This document shows, piece by piece, positions 25,110 through 33,821 of a DNA stretch of 64,000 nt. Within the stretch, counting starts at the first letter, position 1; each line of letters opens with the position of its first letter. The notes under the pieces are model-generated. The model saw only the letters and a program-made list of their open reading frames with translations. It ran no database searches and was not told the DNA's origin. This DNA is from G963664115 sp965263045. Its GTDB lineage: Bacteria; Acidobacteriota; Terriglobia; 20CM-2-55-15. Location: contig CBDHGK010000041.1 in assembly GCA_965263045.1 (NCBI GenBank), positions 5,828,001 through 5,892,000 on the forward strand, given 5' to 3'. A program made the position numbers and the translations under genes.

Positions 25110-26550
25110 GAATGTGTGCCAATCTTAGTTGGAAATTGAAACGGCTCCAAACCCCATGGTTTGATGGTATTGGAAGAAACAACATCAAGCCTGTAAGAGA
25201 AAGGAGCCGAGATGAGGAGTCTGTTACGTTCGGTAAAGAAACGCAAGAAGTCGCGTGTGCTGGGTGAGGTCGAGGTCCTGAGCCGGGAGGAATACTCGGG
25301 ACTGGAATTGGACTCGAAGGTGGAGATGATTCGGGCGTTGATCCCACTGGGGTTGATGCACGTGGAGGAGTTGCTCGACGAGGAAGTGAAGTCGTTGGCG
25401 GGTGAGCGATACGCACGAAAGGAGGCGGCGTTGCGGGGCCGGCGACACGGGAGCAATCCGGGGACCGTGGGGCTGGGTGGCCAGCGGGTGCCGGTTCGGG
25501 TGCCTCGAGTGCGCAGCGTGGCGGGCGGGGAGATTCCGCTTCGGACCTACGAGGAACTCAGTCCGGGTGGCGCGGTGAACGAGCTACTGCTCAGACGTGT
25601 GCTGTATGGGATCTCCTGCCGGAACTATGAATCGGCCGCTGAAGCGATTCCGGGAGCGATCGGACTGTCGAGTTCGACGGTGTCTCGAGGATTCGTCCAG
25701 GCGAGTGCCGCGAAACTTCGGGAGATGCAGGAGCGGGATCTGAGTGGCGAGGACGTCGTGGCGATCTTCCTGGACGGGAAGGCGTTTGCCGACGCCCTGA
25801 TGGTAGTGGCCCTGGGCGTCACGCTTTCGGGCGACAAACGCTTCTTGGGCTTCGTGGAGACCGACACGGAGAACGAGCAAGTGCTGACTCCGTTTCTCCG
25901 TTCGTTGATGGAGCGGGGCCTGGACATCTCTGAAGGCGTGCTGGTGATTGTCGACGGCGGCAAAGGTCTGCGGGCGGCGGTCAAGAAGGCATTCAGGAAT
26001 CGAGCCCTGGTCCAACGCTGCCAATGGCACAAACGCGAGAACGTCGTGAGATACCTATCGAAGACCGAGCAAGCCGTGTGGCGACGCCGGCTGCAGCGGG
26101 CCTACGAGCGCCCGGAGTACGACGAAGCTCGGGCGGCGCTCGGAGAGCTCCATGGAGAGCTCGAGGAGCGAAACCAATCGGGGGCTGCGAGCCTTGAGGA
26201 AGGCCTGGAAGAGACCCTCACGTTGCATCGGCTCGGCGTGTACGGGGTCTTGGGCCGTTCGTTCAAGACGACGAATTGCCTGGAATCGGTCAATGCCCTT
26301 GTCGAGGAAAGGTGTGCGAAGGTCGATCATTGGAAGAACTCGAGTCAGCGGCAACGCTGGTTGGCGACGGCGCTCATCGACATCGAACCGCGCCTGAGGA
26401 AGGTGATCGGCTACCGTCATCTTCCAAAGCTCCGCGAAGCCCTCCAGCGAGAGCTGAAAATTGAGGCGAAGACGTCGACGAGATCGAAGAAGAAGGTTGC
26501 ATGACCCATCGTGAGCCGTGGAGAGTTTCAACTAAGAATGGGCTTGACTC
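25110..26550 (+). mobile_element. IS256-family insertion sequence, 1441 bp, complete
   Basis: Bounded by imperfect terminal inverted repeats that share TCTTAGTTG at matching distances from each end (left end GAATGTGTGCCAATCTTAGT; right end on the opposite strand GAGTCAAGCCCATTCTTAGT). It is flanked by a perfect 9-bp direct repeat TTCAGGGAG (25101-25109, 26551-26559). It carries one intact transposase. The 8-9 bp duplication is typical of the IS256 family. It lies within the GHKL ATPase gene. Confidence 0.92.
25212..26504 (+). CDS. IS256-family (Mutator-type) transposase
   Basis: A 430-residue transposase. Catalytic residues are seen in VVAIFLDGKAFADA (first Asp), VLVIVDGGKGLRAAVKKAF (second Asp) and the Glu of SFKTTNCLESVNALVEER. 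The C-x2-H signature RCQWHKRENVVRYL is present. Highly basic ends (RSLLRSVKKRKKSR; TSTRSKKKVA) fit DNA binding. It is full length with no frameshift and so may be active. Confidence 0.95.
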   Translation: MRSLLRSVKKRKKSRVLGEVEVLSREEYSGLELDSKVEMIRALIPLGLMHVEELLDEEVKSLAGERYARKEAALRGRRHGSNPGTVGLGGQRVPVRVPRVRSVAGGEIPLRTYEELSPGGAVNELLLRRVLYGISCRNYESAAEAIPGAIGLSSSTVSRGFVQASAAKLREMQERDLSGEDVVAIFLDGKAFADALMVVALGVTLSGDKRFLGFVETDTENEQVLTPFLRSLMERGLDISEGVLVIVDGGKGLRAAVKKAFRNRALVQRCQWHKRENVVRYLSKTEQAVWRRRLQRAYERPEYDEARAALGELHGELEERNQSGAASLEEGLEETLTLHRLGVYGVLGRSFKTTNCLESVNALVEERCAKVDHWKNSSQRQRWLATALIDIEPRLRKVIGYRHLPKLREALQRELKIEAKTSTRSKKKVA

Positions 26551-26559
26551 TTCAGGGAG

Positions 26560-28031
26560 AGTTCGGCATCGGGCTGCTCAGCTTCTGGACTGTGGGAGAA
26601 GAGCTGACGATGACTTCGGCCGGAGGCGACGGCAAGACTTATCAGATGCGGATGCGAAAGGGCGATCCCGGTTATACGGTGAGTGAGCGGCGCCTGCTGT
26701 TCCCGTCACGCGGCACCGAGCTGAAGATCATGCCCCTGCTTTCCGGTATTCGCCAGCTCAGCGGCGAGAAGATGCAGTGGTACCTGGCTTCGGAACTTCG
26801 GGACCGGATCCGCCGGAGCGGCGCCACCGTGAGAATCCTGGACCGGCACGCGCGTAAGCAATTTACCGTTCAGCCGCGAGAATTTTCCGGCCGTCTGCTC
26901 CATCAACTACCCGTGCCTGAGACGCCTTTGGGCGACGTTTATCTGGAGCTTTACCTGACCGAAGCCAGCCAGGAAGCCTCGGTCGGGCTTTACAGGTCGG
27001 GCACGCGCGTGCTGGGGAACATTGCCGACTTGGAGGCATTCGGCGTGCCGCCATGGACCGATGGGCTGCTGGAAGGAATCGCCGACGCGCCTTTTCTGAA
27101 TCTCACTCCGGGTACGCGTAGCGGCATCATCCAGGATCAGGCCTTCGCGGATTTCTGTGTAGCCATGGGCCCGGTCACTGACAAGATCGTGAGCCTGGTC
27201 GCAGAACAGCGCAAAGCGGAGGAAGAGCGGGCCAGCCGGCAGATTCTGCGGACTCTCCAGAAAGCGTTTCGCGAGGCCATGCTGTCTTTGCCTCCGGAAG
27301 AGTACGACTGGTTTGACGTCGGCGGACCCAGAACCGCACGGCCCGGCGATACCGAGACCGGGGCAGCCGGCATTCCGATCAACCTGCCTTCAGACACCGA
27401 CGGGAAGGGCGGAGAATCCCAGCAGAAGGCATTTTTCGAGTTCGCAGGCCCCCTGTTCAGCGCGCGAATCTCGCCAGCTTCCAGCGTCGTTCCGGTCGGC
27501 CAGTCCCGAGCGCTGCGCGCAGTCGCACGCGACCGCTCACGCCACCAGGTGGATCAGGATCTCGAATTCGTCTGGAGTGTCGTCGAGGGGCAGGGTGCGA
27601 TCGAAAGCGTGGCCGACGAGATCATTCGCTTCACTGCCCCCACTGAACCCGGGCTCACGCGGATTGCCTTGAAAGTAACCCAGGGTGCGATCGTCTGCGA
27701 GGCTGAAGCCATCGTCACCATCACAGATTCTTTGTTGCCCGAGGCGCGGGGGTCCGCGAGGCAAACAGAGGGTCTGCCAGGGTACACGTTCAAACGTGCG
27801 CCGGGTGAACTCTGGCGGTCCCAGTACGACGTGGAGCCAAACGTCGTCGTCATCAACAACGGGCACAGAGATTTCGTCTTTGCCTCGCGCACGCGAGCGC
27901 TGCAACTGCGCTACATCGCCCGACTGTTTGCTAAAGAGCTAGTCTGCAAGAATTTTCCGGGTTACTCGGGGCCGGAGTTGATCGAGCGCATGATCGAACT
28001 CCTTCTGTATACGGAAGAGAACCTTCGATAA
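26560..28031 (+). pseudogene. GHKL (Hsp90-like) ATPase gene, 3' part, after IS256-family element
   Basis: Continues the ATPase from EFGIGLLSFWTVGEELTM (G2 box) to the TAA at 28029-28031, about 490 residues. After the ATPase/transducer region (to about residue 390 of the joined protein) comes a proline- and glycine-rich linker. Then there is an Ig-like beta-sandwich (ISPASSVVPVGQSRALRAVA, IRFTAPTEPGLTRIALKV) and a C-terminal helical region (YDVEPNVVVINNGHRDFVFA, YIARLFAKELVCKNFPGYSG). An intracellular ATPase carrying an Ig-like module is unusual. An in-frame start inside this part could produce only a fragment without the ATP-binding N box. Confidence 0.8.
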
Positions 28032-28272
28032 TTACTCTAATCGTTGACCCAGCAGCCGAACCTGAACACTGGGTGTGGGATCGATTGGTTTTTACAGCCG
28101 GCACCAGAGAACCTCCTGACGTCACCCGGTGTGTTCACAACCCGGAAATGATGTTCCGTGGAGCGAATCTGTCCTGATACTCTGTCATGTGCTGAGGGTC
28201 GGCCGGCAGTTCGTTTGACCAGGCGCAGAGCGAGAGGCTTCATTCAGACATATGGCTGAGTCGTGAATTGAC

Positions 28273-29691
28273 ATGATCACTGAACACCGACCCAGGACGC
28301 CGCACGAGAAAGCCATCGCGGTCAACCTCGACCAACAACGCTATGGCACCTTTGCTGAAATCGGCGCGGGACAAGAAGTTGCGCGTTGGTTCTTCCACGT
28401 CGGGGGCGCGGCGGGAACGATCTCCAAAAGCATCTCCGCATACGACATGACCGTCTCCGACGCGATATACGGCGGATGTGAGCGCTACGTGTGTTACGAG
28501 CGGCTCGAGTCGATGCTGCGTTACGAATACGAGCTGTGCACCGAGCGGTTGGCCACGAGCCGCGGTGACAACACGGCATTCTTTGCATTTGCCGACACGG
28601 TCTCGGCGCAGACTTATTCAGGCAACAAGGAATGCCACGGCTGGATGGGCGTCCGTTTCCAGTCTCATCCCCTCGATGACGTCAGCCAGATCATCATGCA
28701 CGTGCGCATGTGGGACTCGGAGAACTCAGCACAGCAGGAAGCGCTCGGCATCGTTGGTGTCAACCTGATATTCGGCGCCCTGAACCACTTTCGCAAGCCG
28801 GATCAACTCACCGAATCGCTCCTGGATACGCTGTCGACCGACCGCATCGAAATCGACATGATCGAGTTCAGCGGTGCCGAGTTCCGCCATGTGGACAACC
28901 GCCTGATGGCTTTGCACCTCGTGCAACTGGGATTGACCAACGCCGCGATGTTCAGCGGGGAGACCCATGTCCTCCAGCCTTCGGAAGTGCTGCGCAAGAA
29001 GTCCGTAATCGTCGAACGGGGTCGCTATCGGCCGGTGACCCTCGTCAACCTGGACATACTCGAGTCGACCGCGCATCAGTTGAAGCAACTGGAGGTGGCC
29101 GCTGGAGAAGAGACCGTGACGCTGCTTGAAATCACGATGCACAATCTCATGGCCGATGGGGAGATTGACGTCAAGGATTTCCTGAGCCGTGCCGATGTGC
29201 TCGCGGCGACTGGTTATACCGTGTTGATATCAAATTATTTCGAATATTTCCGTCTGGTCGGCTACCTGTCGCGGTATACCGATCGACCCATCACCATCGC
29301 CATGGGTGCAGGAGGCCTCAGCGGACTGTTCGACGATGTCCACTATCAGCATTTGCAGGGAGGCATGCTCGAGGCTTTCGGACGCCTGTTCAAGAGCGAC
29401 GTGAGGCTGTGTGTTTATCCAATGCGGGATCCCGATACCGGAGAATTGATCACCGTGAGCAATTTCGAGCCGCCCGAAGCGGTTTCCGGGCTCTACGGTT
29501 ACCTGGTGTCGAGTGGATTGATCGTGCAGCTTGAAAAGTACCGCGAGGATGTCCTGCACATCTATTCCGAAGAAGTCCTCGCGCTGATTGGGCAGGGTGG
29601 GGACACCTGGAAGGCGATGGTACCGCCGAAAGTGGCCGCGGCGATCCAGGAACGCGGTCTCTTCGGCTACGGACACGCGGAAAAAACCTAG
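28273..29691 (+). CDS. Conserved protein of unknown function (GAGQEVARWFF family)
   Basis: A 472-residue cytoplasmic protein with no signal peptide or membrane helix. I recognise the conserved pattern AVNLDQQRYGTFAEIGAGQEVARWFF, SAYDMTVSDAIYG, ECHGWMGVRFQ and RIEIDMIEFSGAEF, each highly conserved across phyla (quoted in pieces). To my knowledge homologues carry contradictory names, including TonB-dependent receptor, which the sequence does not support. No nucleotide-binding or metal motif is obvious. It starts 241 bp after the GHKL ATPase gene in the same direction. Its TAG stop is the first codon of a TAGCAG-type repeat. Confidence 0.75.
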   Translation: MITEHRPRTPHEKAIAVNLDQQRYGTFAEIGAGQEVARWFFHVGGAAGTISKSISAYDMTVSDAIYGGCERYVCYERLESMLRYEYELCTERLATSRGDNTAFFAFADTVSAQTYSGNKECHGWMGVRFQSHPLDDVSQIIMHVRMWDSENSAQQEALGIVGVNLIFGALNHFRKPDQLTESLLDTLSTDRIEIDMIEFSGAEFRHVDNRLMALHLVQLGLTNAAMFSGETHVLQPSEVLRKKSVIVERGRYRPVTLVNLDILESTAHQLKQLEVAAGEETVTLLEITMHNLMADGEIDVKDFLSRADVLAATGYTVLISNYFEYFRLVGYLSRYTDRPITIAMGAGGLSGLFDDVHYQHLQGGMLEAFGRLFKSDVRLCVYPMRDPDTGELITVSNFEPPEAVSGLYGYLVSSGLIVQLEKYREDVLHIYSEEVLALIGQGGDTWKAMVPPKVAAAIQERGLFGYGHAEKT

Positions 29692-29745
29692 CAGTCCGTG
29701 GCGTCAGTCTCAAGCGTCGTCCTTTGAACGACCCGATTGAGAGGG
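29689..29745 (+). repeat. TAGCAG-type repeat with hairpin, possible terminator
   Basis: Begins at the stop codon of the upstream gene (TAGCAGTCCGTGGCGTCAGT). It contains an imperfect hairpin, TCTCAAGCGTCGT against ACGACCCGATTGAGA, without a clear T-tract. It belongs to the same repeat family as 20508 and 36725. Confidence 0.5.
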
Positions 29746-29862
29746 ACGAGGGAAGGCCGAACATCCGACCGGGGCTTGCTGAAGAACCACAAACACCGAT
29801 AGCTGTGCCCGACACTCGAATCCCGGTTTACACACTCGCCATTGCCGGGCAAACTAATCGCC

Positions 29863-30744
29863 GTGAAAACCAGTTCGAAGAAAAGGAAATCGGTTTCGAT
29901 TCTCCGGGTCGGTCTTGTCCAGACCCGGGTCACAACCGACATTGACCGGAACCTGGCAACCACTGCACGGTTCATCCGCGAAGCCGCCCGCCGCGGCGCT
30001 GAAATTGTCTGTCTGCAGGAACTGTTCGCGAACCGCTATTTCGCCCAGTCCGAAAACTCTGACGCGTTTGCCCTGGCCGAAACGATTCCCGGTCTCACTT
30101 CCCGGTTCCTCGCGTCCGCGGCGAAGGAAAATCGGGTGACTTTGGTTGGCGGATCTGTTTACGAGCAGGCTTCCGACGGCCGACGTTTCAACACAACTCT
30201 CATCTATGACGTCCGCGGAAAACTGACCGGCAAATACCGGAAGATGCATATTCCGCAGGATCCGAACTACTACGAGCAGTATTACTTCCGCCAGGGCGAC
30301 CTGGGATATGTTCAGGTGCCCACGCCGAAGGCGGTGGTGGCGCCGCTGATCTGTTATGACCAGTGGTTTCCAGAAGCGGCGCGGGCGAATGCGATCCGCG
30401 GCGCAGATGTGTTGTTCTATCCGACTGCGATCGGATGGTTCCGGGATTTGCGGCAGGACGAACCGTACTCGGCCCGGCGGTGGGAAGATGCCATGCGTTC
30501 ACACGCATCCATGAACGGTATCTTTGTGGCGGCGGTGAACCGTGTCGGCCGGGAAGGGGATCTCCGTTTCTGGGGCGGTTCGTTTATCGCCGACCCGTTC
30601 GGACAGATCGTGATCCGCGCCTCGCGTTCAAAGGAAGAGGTCGTCATGGCCGATATCGATTTGGAAAAGATTTCGATATCGCAGGAAGGCTGGGGATTCC
30701 TGGCAAATCGACGGCCGGACAGTTACCGGGACCTGATTGAATGA
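29863..30744 (+). CDS. aguB: N-carbamoylputrescine amidase
   Basis: A nitrilase-superfamily hydrolase of about 293 residues. The start is uncertain (GTG 29863 or TTG 29842; no good ribosome site). The Glu-Lys-Cys triad is complete: Glu in IVCLQELFANRYF, Lys in GKYRKMHIPQDP, Cys in VVAPLICYDQWFPEAARA. The C-terminal WGFLANRRPDSYRDL is typical of plant-type AguB. It converts N-carbamoylputrescine to putrescine, CO2 and ammonia in the cytoplasm. It overlaps aguA by 4 bp (ATGA), so the two are translated together. Confidence 0.93.
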   Translation: MKTSSKKRKSVSILRVGLVQTRVTTDIDRNLATTARFIREAARRGAEIVCLQELFANRYFAQSENSDAFALAETIPGLTSRFLASAAKENRVTLVGGSVYEQASDGRRFNTTLIYDVRGKLTGKYRKMHIPQDPNYYEQYYFRQGDLGYVQVPTPKAVVAPLICYDQWFPEAARANAIRGADVLFYPTAIGWFRDLRQDEPYSARRWEDAMRSHASMNGIFVAAVNRVGREGDLRFWGGSFIADPFGQIVIRASRSKEEVVMADIDLEKISISQEGWGFLANRRPDSYRDLIE

Positions 30745-31823
30745 CGCCGGCCGCGACCCCACTGACGCCGCCGACCCCGAGGACGCTGGGATACCGCATG
30801 CCGGCCGAATGGGAACCGCAGGCCGCAGTCTGGCTGGCCTGGCCTCACAACCTGGACACCTGGCCCCGAGCCCAACTGGAGGCGGTTCGCCGGGCCTACG
30901 CGGACTTCATCCTGGCGGTGCATACGGGGGAAAAAGTTTGCCTGCTGGTCAACGACGCCGAGTCCGAGTCCCAGGCCTCCGGGGTGCTCGCCGGCCGCGG
31001 AATCGACATGGCTTCGGTTCAGATGTTCCGCATTCCAACCTGCGACACGTGGATCCGCGACTACGGACCGACGTTTGTCTCGCACGCACGGTCGGGGGAA
31101 ACGGCGATGGTCCAATGGGTCTTCAATGCATGGGGAGACAAGTACGATGACCTGAAGGCCGATGACGGTGTGGGGTGCGAGATAAACCGGGCTCTGGACA
31201 TGATGGAATTCGCGGCTGGGGTTGTGCTCGAAGGCGGATCTATCGATGTGAACGGTCGGGGATCGGTCCTCACGACCGAGCAGTGCCTGCTGAATCCCAA
31301 CCGAAACCCCGGCCTGAGCCGCGCCGATATCGAAACCGTCCTCCAGGACTACCTGTCGGTTTCCCACGTGATCTGGCTGGGTGAAGGGATCGCGGGCGAC
31401 GACACCGACGGCCACATCGACGACGTCGCACGCTTCGTGGGCGAGGGCACCGTAGTCTGCGCGTTTGAAAGTGACCCCGCTGACGAAAATCACGCGCCGC
31501 TGCTCGATAACTACAATCGATTGATGCGCGCCCGGGACCAGGATGGAGCCCGGCTGAACGTCATCCAGTTACCGATGCCGGGCCCGGTGGCCGGGCCCGG
31601 GGGACGCCTGCCGGCCAGCTACGTCAACTTCTACATCGGAAACGACACGGTTCTGGTGCCTGTGTTCGGTCACTCGAACGACCGGAGGGCTCTGAACATT
31701 CTTGAAACCTGCTTTCCGAACCGCCGCGTCGTTGGCATTGACTGCCAGGCGATGGTGCACGGTTTCGGCACGCTCCACTGCAGCAGCCAGCAGCAACCGC
31801 TTGCGGCACCATTGGCCTGTTGA
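30741..31823 (+). CDS. aguA: Agmatine deiminase
   Basis: A 360-residue member of the peptidylarginine deiminase/agmatine deiminase fold. Diagnostic blocks: AAVWLAWPHNLDTWP, CDTWIRDYGPTF, VLEGGSIDVNGRGSVLTTEQ, GDDTDGHIDDVARF (catalytic Asp/His) and, at the C-terminus, GFGTLHCSSQQQP with the nucleophilic Cys. It hydrolyses agmatine to N-carbamoylputrescine, the substrate of the preceding gene, so the pair forms the two-step arginine-decarboxylase route to putrescine. The start ATG overlaps the aguB stop. Confidence 0.96.
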   Translation: MTPAATPLTPPTPRTLGYRMPAEWEPQAAVWLAWPHNLDTWPRAQLEAVRRAYADFILAVHTGEKVCLLVNDAESESQASGVLAGRGIDMASVQMFRIPTCDTWIRDYGPTFVSHARSGETAMVQWVFNAWGDKYDDLKADDGVGCEINRALDMMEFAAGVVLEGGSIDVNGRGSVLTTEQCLLNPNRNPGLSRADIETVLQDYLSVSHVIWLGEGIAGDDTDGHIDDVARFVGEGTVVCAFESDPADENHAPLLDNYNRLMRARDQDGARLNVIQLPMPGPVAGPGGRLPASYVNFYIGNDTVLVPVFGHSNDRRALNILETCFPNRRVVGIDCQAMVHGFGTLHCSSQQQPLAAPLAC

Positions 31824-32117
31824 ATCAGCACGGAATTCCACAACTCGGATTCTAATCAAACGGGATGATTTCAGACGGATCGAGAGAACTGTCTCGGCCT
31901 CCCCTCCCGCGCGCCCTTCATTGCACCGGCCCGAACCGGCCAGCCTGACGACCCACAACTGGATTGGGTGTACGCGACCCGACCTTGGAGACGGGCTGCT
32001 AAACTCGTGCGGTTTCAGAAGGAGGCTCTTCGACGCCACCGGTGTGTCCGAAACTCTGGAAGGCGCCTACTATTCCCATACTCCAATGAATATGCGCATC
32101 GTTCGAATCTCGTGCGG

Positions 32118-33089
32118 CTACTTCGCGCGGGTGCTCAGTCCCTCGGCGAGCGTCTGTATCTTGAACACCGCACCGGCACCGACCATGTAGAGGGTCCGCC
32201 TGTCCGGACCGGCAAACGCGACGTTCTGAGGCTTTCTCAGGTTGAAGCTCTCGCCTCCCCATACGGCTGGAATGACGCCTAGATGTGTTCCCTGCGGGCT
32301 GAACACTTCGACACCGACGTTCGTTGCCACGTAGAGGCGCCCCTCGCTGTCGACCGCCAGACCGTCCGCCCCGTTGTCCTCCGCCACCAACCGGTCCTGG
32401 TGTCCAGGCACGGTGACGCTTTCGTACTTCGCGAACTGACGCCGATTGGCCAGAGTGCCGTCCGGCGCCACGTCGAACGCCAGCAGATACTCGCCATCCT
32501 TGTCGTTGGCGTAGAGCGTCTGCTCGTCCGGGCTCAGCAGCACACCGTTCGGATTGGCAATGCGTTGCTCGACCCGGCTCACCTGCCCGCCATCCGGCGG
32601 CAGGTAGTAGATCCCTTCCTGGTCCGTGAAGTAGACGTCGCCGCGCGCACCCACCACGAGGTCGTTGAGACGACTGAACGGCCTGCCCTCGAAACTGTCC
32701 GCCAGTACGGATTCGCTGCCCGGCGGATACAGCACGCCGACCTTCTCGTTCCCTGGCGGTCGCTGCACGGAAATCAGGCGGCCCTGCGGGTCGAACCCCA
32801 CCGCATTCGCCCTGTTGGAGGGCTCGACGAAGGTGGATGCGTTGCCGTCCCCGTCGATCCTCGTAATGCGGTCGGCGTCGGAGAAGAGGAGGCTCCCGTC
32901 CGGCATGCCCACCGGACCTTCGGTCCGCCCGAATCCGGCCTGGACCAATTCGATCGGCGTACCGCCGGCAACCACGCCGGCGATGGCCGGCGCGACGAGA
33001 TCGGTCGGCGGTGGAATCTGCGGCCGGCCCTGCGAGTGGGCAGTAAGGCCCGACAGCAGGACGAGCGACAGCATCAGTGTCTGTTTCAT
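32118..33089 (-). CDS. Secreted SMP-30/gluconolactonase-like beta-propeller
   Basis: A 323-residue protein with a signal peptide (MKQTLMLSLVLLSGLTAHSQ). The mature part is a six-bladed SMP-30 propeller: FGRTEGPVGMPDGSLLFSDA, RLNDLVVGARGDVYFTDQEG, ANPNGVLLSPDEQTLYANDK and DGLAVDSEGRLYVATNVG. The acidic metal-ligand positions (Glu, Asn, Asp) appear kept. It likely hydrolyses sugar lactones or similar esters in the periplasm. The preceding small broken gene (33102-33340) is co-directional, 12 bp upstream. Confidence 0.92.
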   Translation of the reverse strand: MKQTLMLSLVLLSGLTAHSQGRPQIPPPTDLVAPAIAGVVAGGTPIELVQAGFGRTEGPVGMPDGSLLFSDADRITRIDGDGNASTFVEPSNRANAVGFDPQGRLISVQRPPGNEKVGVLYPPGSESVLADSFEGRPFSRLNDLVVGARGDVYFTDQEGIYYLPPDGGQVSRVEQRIANPNGVLLSPDEQTLYANDKDGEYLLAFDVAPDGTLANRRQFAKYESVTVPGHQDRLVAEDNGADGLAVDSEGRLYVATNVGVEVFSPQGTHLGVIPAVWGGESFNLRKPQNVAFAGPDRRTLYMVGAGAVFKIQTLAEGLSTRAK

Positions 33090-33101
33090 ATCCGACTCAC
33101 C

Positions 33102-33340
33102 TCAACGGTTTTGATTCAATTCCTGGTCGAACAGCTTCCGAAATTGCTCGGGGTTCGCGTCTTGTCTCTCGATGAAGAAGTACCCGTGCGAATTTCCCCA
33201 GTCCACATCGGTCAGCGTGGGGGGCACTCGCCGCAGTTCGATGCTTCGAACTCGACTACATTCGAATCATGGGCCACCGCCGCCGCGAACAGGCAGGCGG
33301 CCACGACGAGCGCACTCAGAAGATACAGGGGATGTCGCAT
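33102..33340 (-). pseudogene. Small secreted protein, frameshifted in a C6 tract
   Basis: From ATG at 33338-33340 the frame encodes a signal peptide-like MRHPLYLLSALVVAACLFAA followed by HDSNVVEFEASNCGEC. It then meets TGA shortly after a run of six C (minus strand). The adjacent frame continues coding-like as TDVDWGNSHGYFFIERQD and EQFRKLFDQELNQNR to a TGA at 33102-33104. A one-base change in the homopolymer would give one protein of about 79 residues upstream of the SMP-30 gene. It could be a real mutation or a sequencing error. Confidence 0.45.
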
Positions 33341-33454
33341 TACGGGTGCCCCGAAGAAGATGGCTTTTTGTACCCCACTTCTCAGGGGGTTGTCCATATC
33401 TATCTGGCGAAAGGGAAGAACGAACTTCCCGAGTTCGTGTTCCCCGGGCCGAGC

Positions 33455-33655
33455 GTCCTCCTGAAGGATGGGAGCCGTACGGAGGGCAAGTTCGCCGAAT
33501 TGAACAACGACCGAAACAGCGTCTTCCTGAAGGCATGGCGATTCGACTGCAATCACTGCCGACCTCTCGGAGGCTTAGGCCATCTGTCACCGAAAGAATA
33601 CGTGGATCGGCACAATGAAATCCGGGCCGCAAACTCGATGATTTTCCAAATTTGA
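33455..33655 (+). pseudogene. Relic of an IS3-family transposase C-terminus
   Basis: The plus frame reads EGKFAELNNDRNSVF, then LKAWRFDCNHCRPLGGLGHL and SPKEYVDRHNE. This is the layout of the IS3-family integrase end, normally like AWRxDYNxxRPHSSLGYLTPxEF. The catalytic domain is missing and no terminal repeats were found. It is a decayed insertion. Confidence 0.5.
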
Positions 33656-33821
33656 TTGGTCTCCAAACGGGGAAAGGTCATAGTGTAGAACGGTCTACTC
33701 GACGGGAAATATTGCGCCATGACGACGCGCATGACCATTCGCTGAATGCACGAAATCCAGATGTGATAAAGTGTGCCGAAATCAACATCGAGTGCTGATT
33801 CACGCTGAAAGGAGAAGGACC

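Noticed and set aside
33102..33240. The TGA after GECPPR (minus strand) as selenocysteine
   Set aside because: The sequence after that TGA in the same frame is not protein-like, while the adjacent frame is; a frameshift at the C6 run explains it better.
32283..33464. A 393-codon plus-strand open frame across the SMP-30 gene
   Set aside because: The SMP-30 propeller with signal peptide on the minus strand explains the sequence; the plus frame is a shadow.
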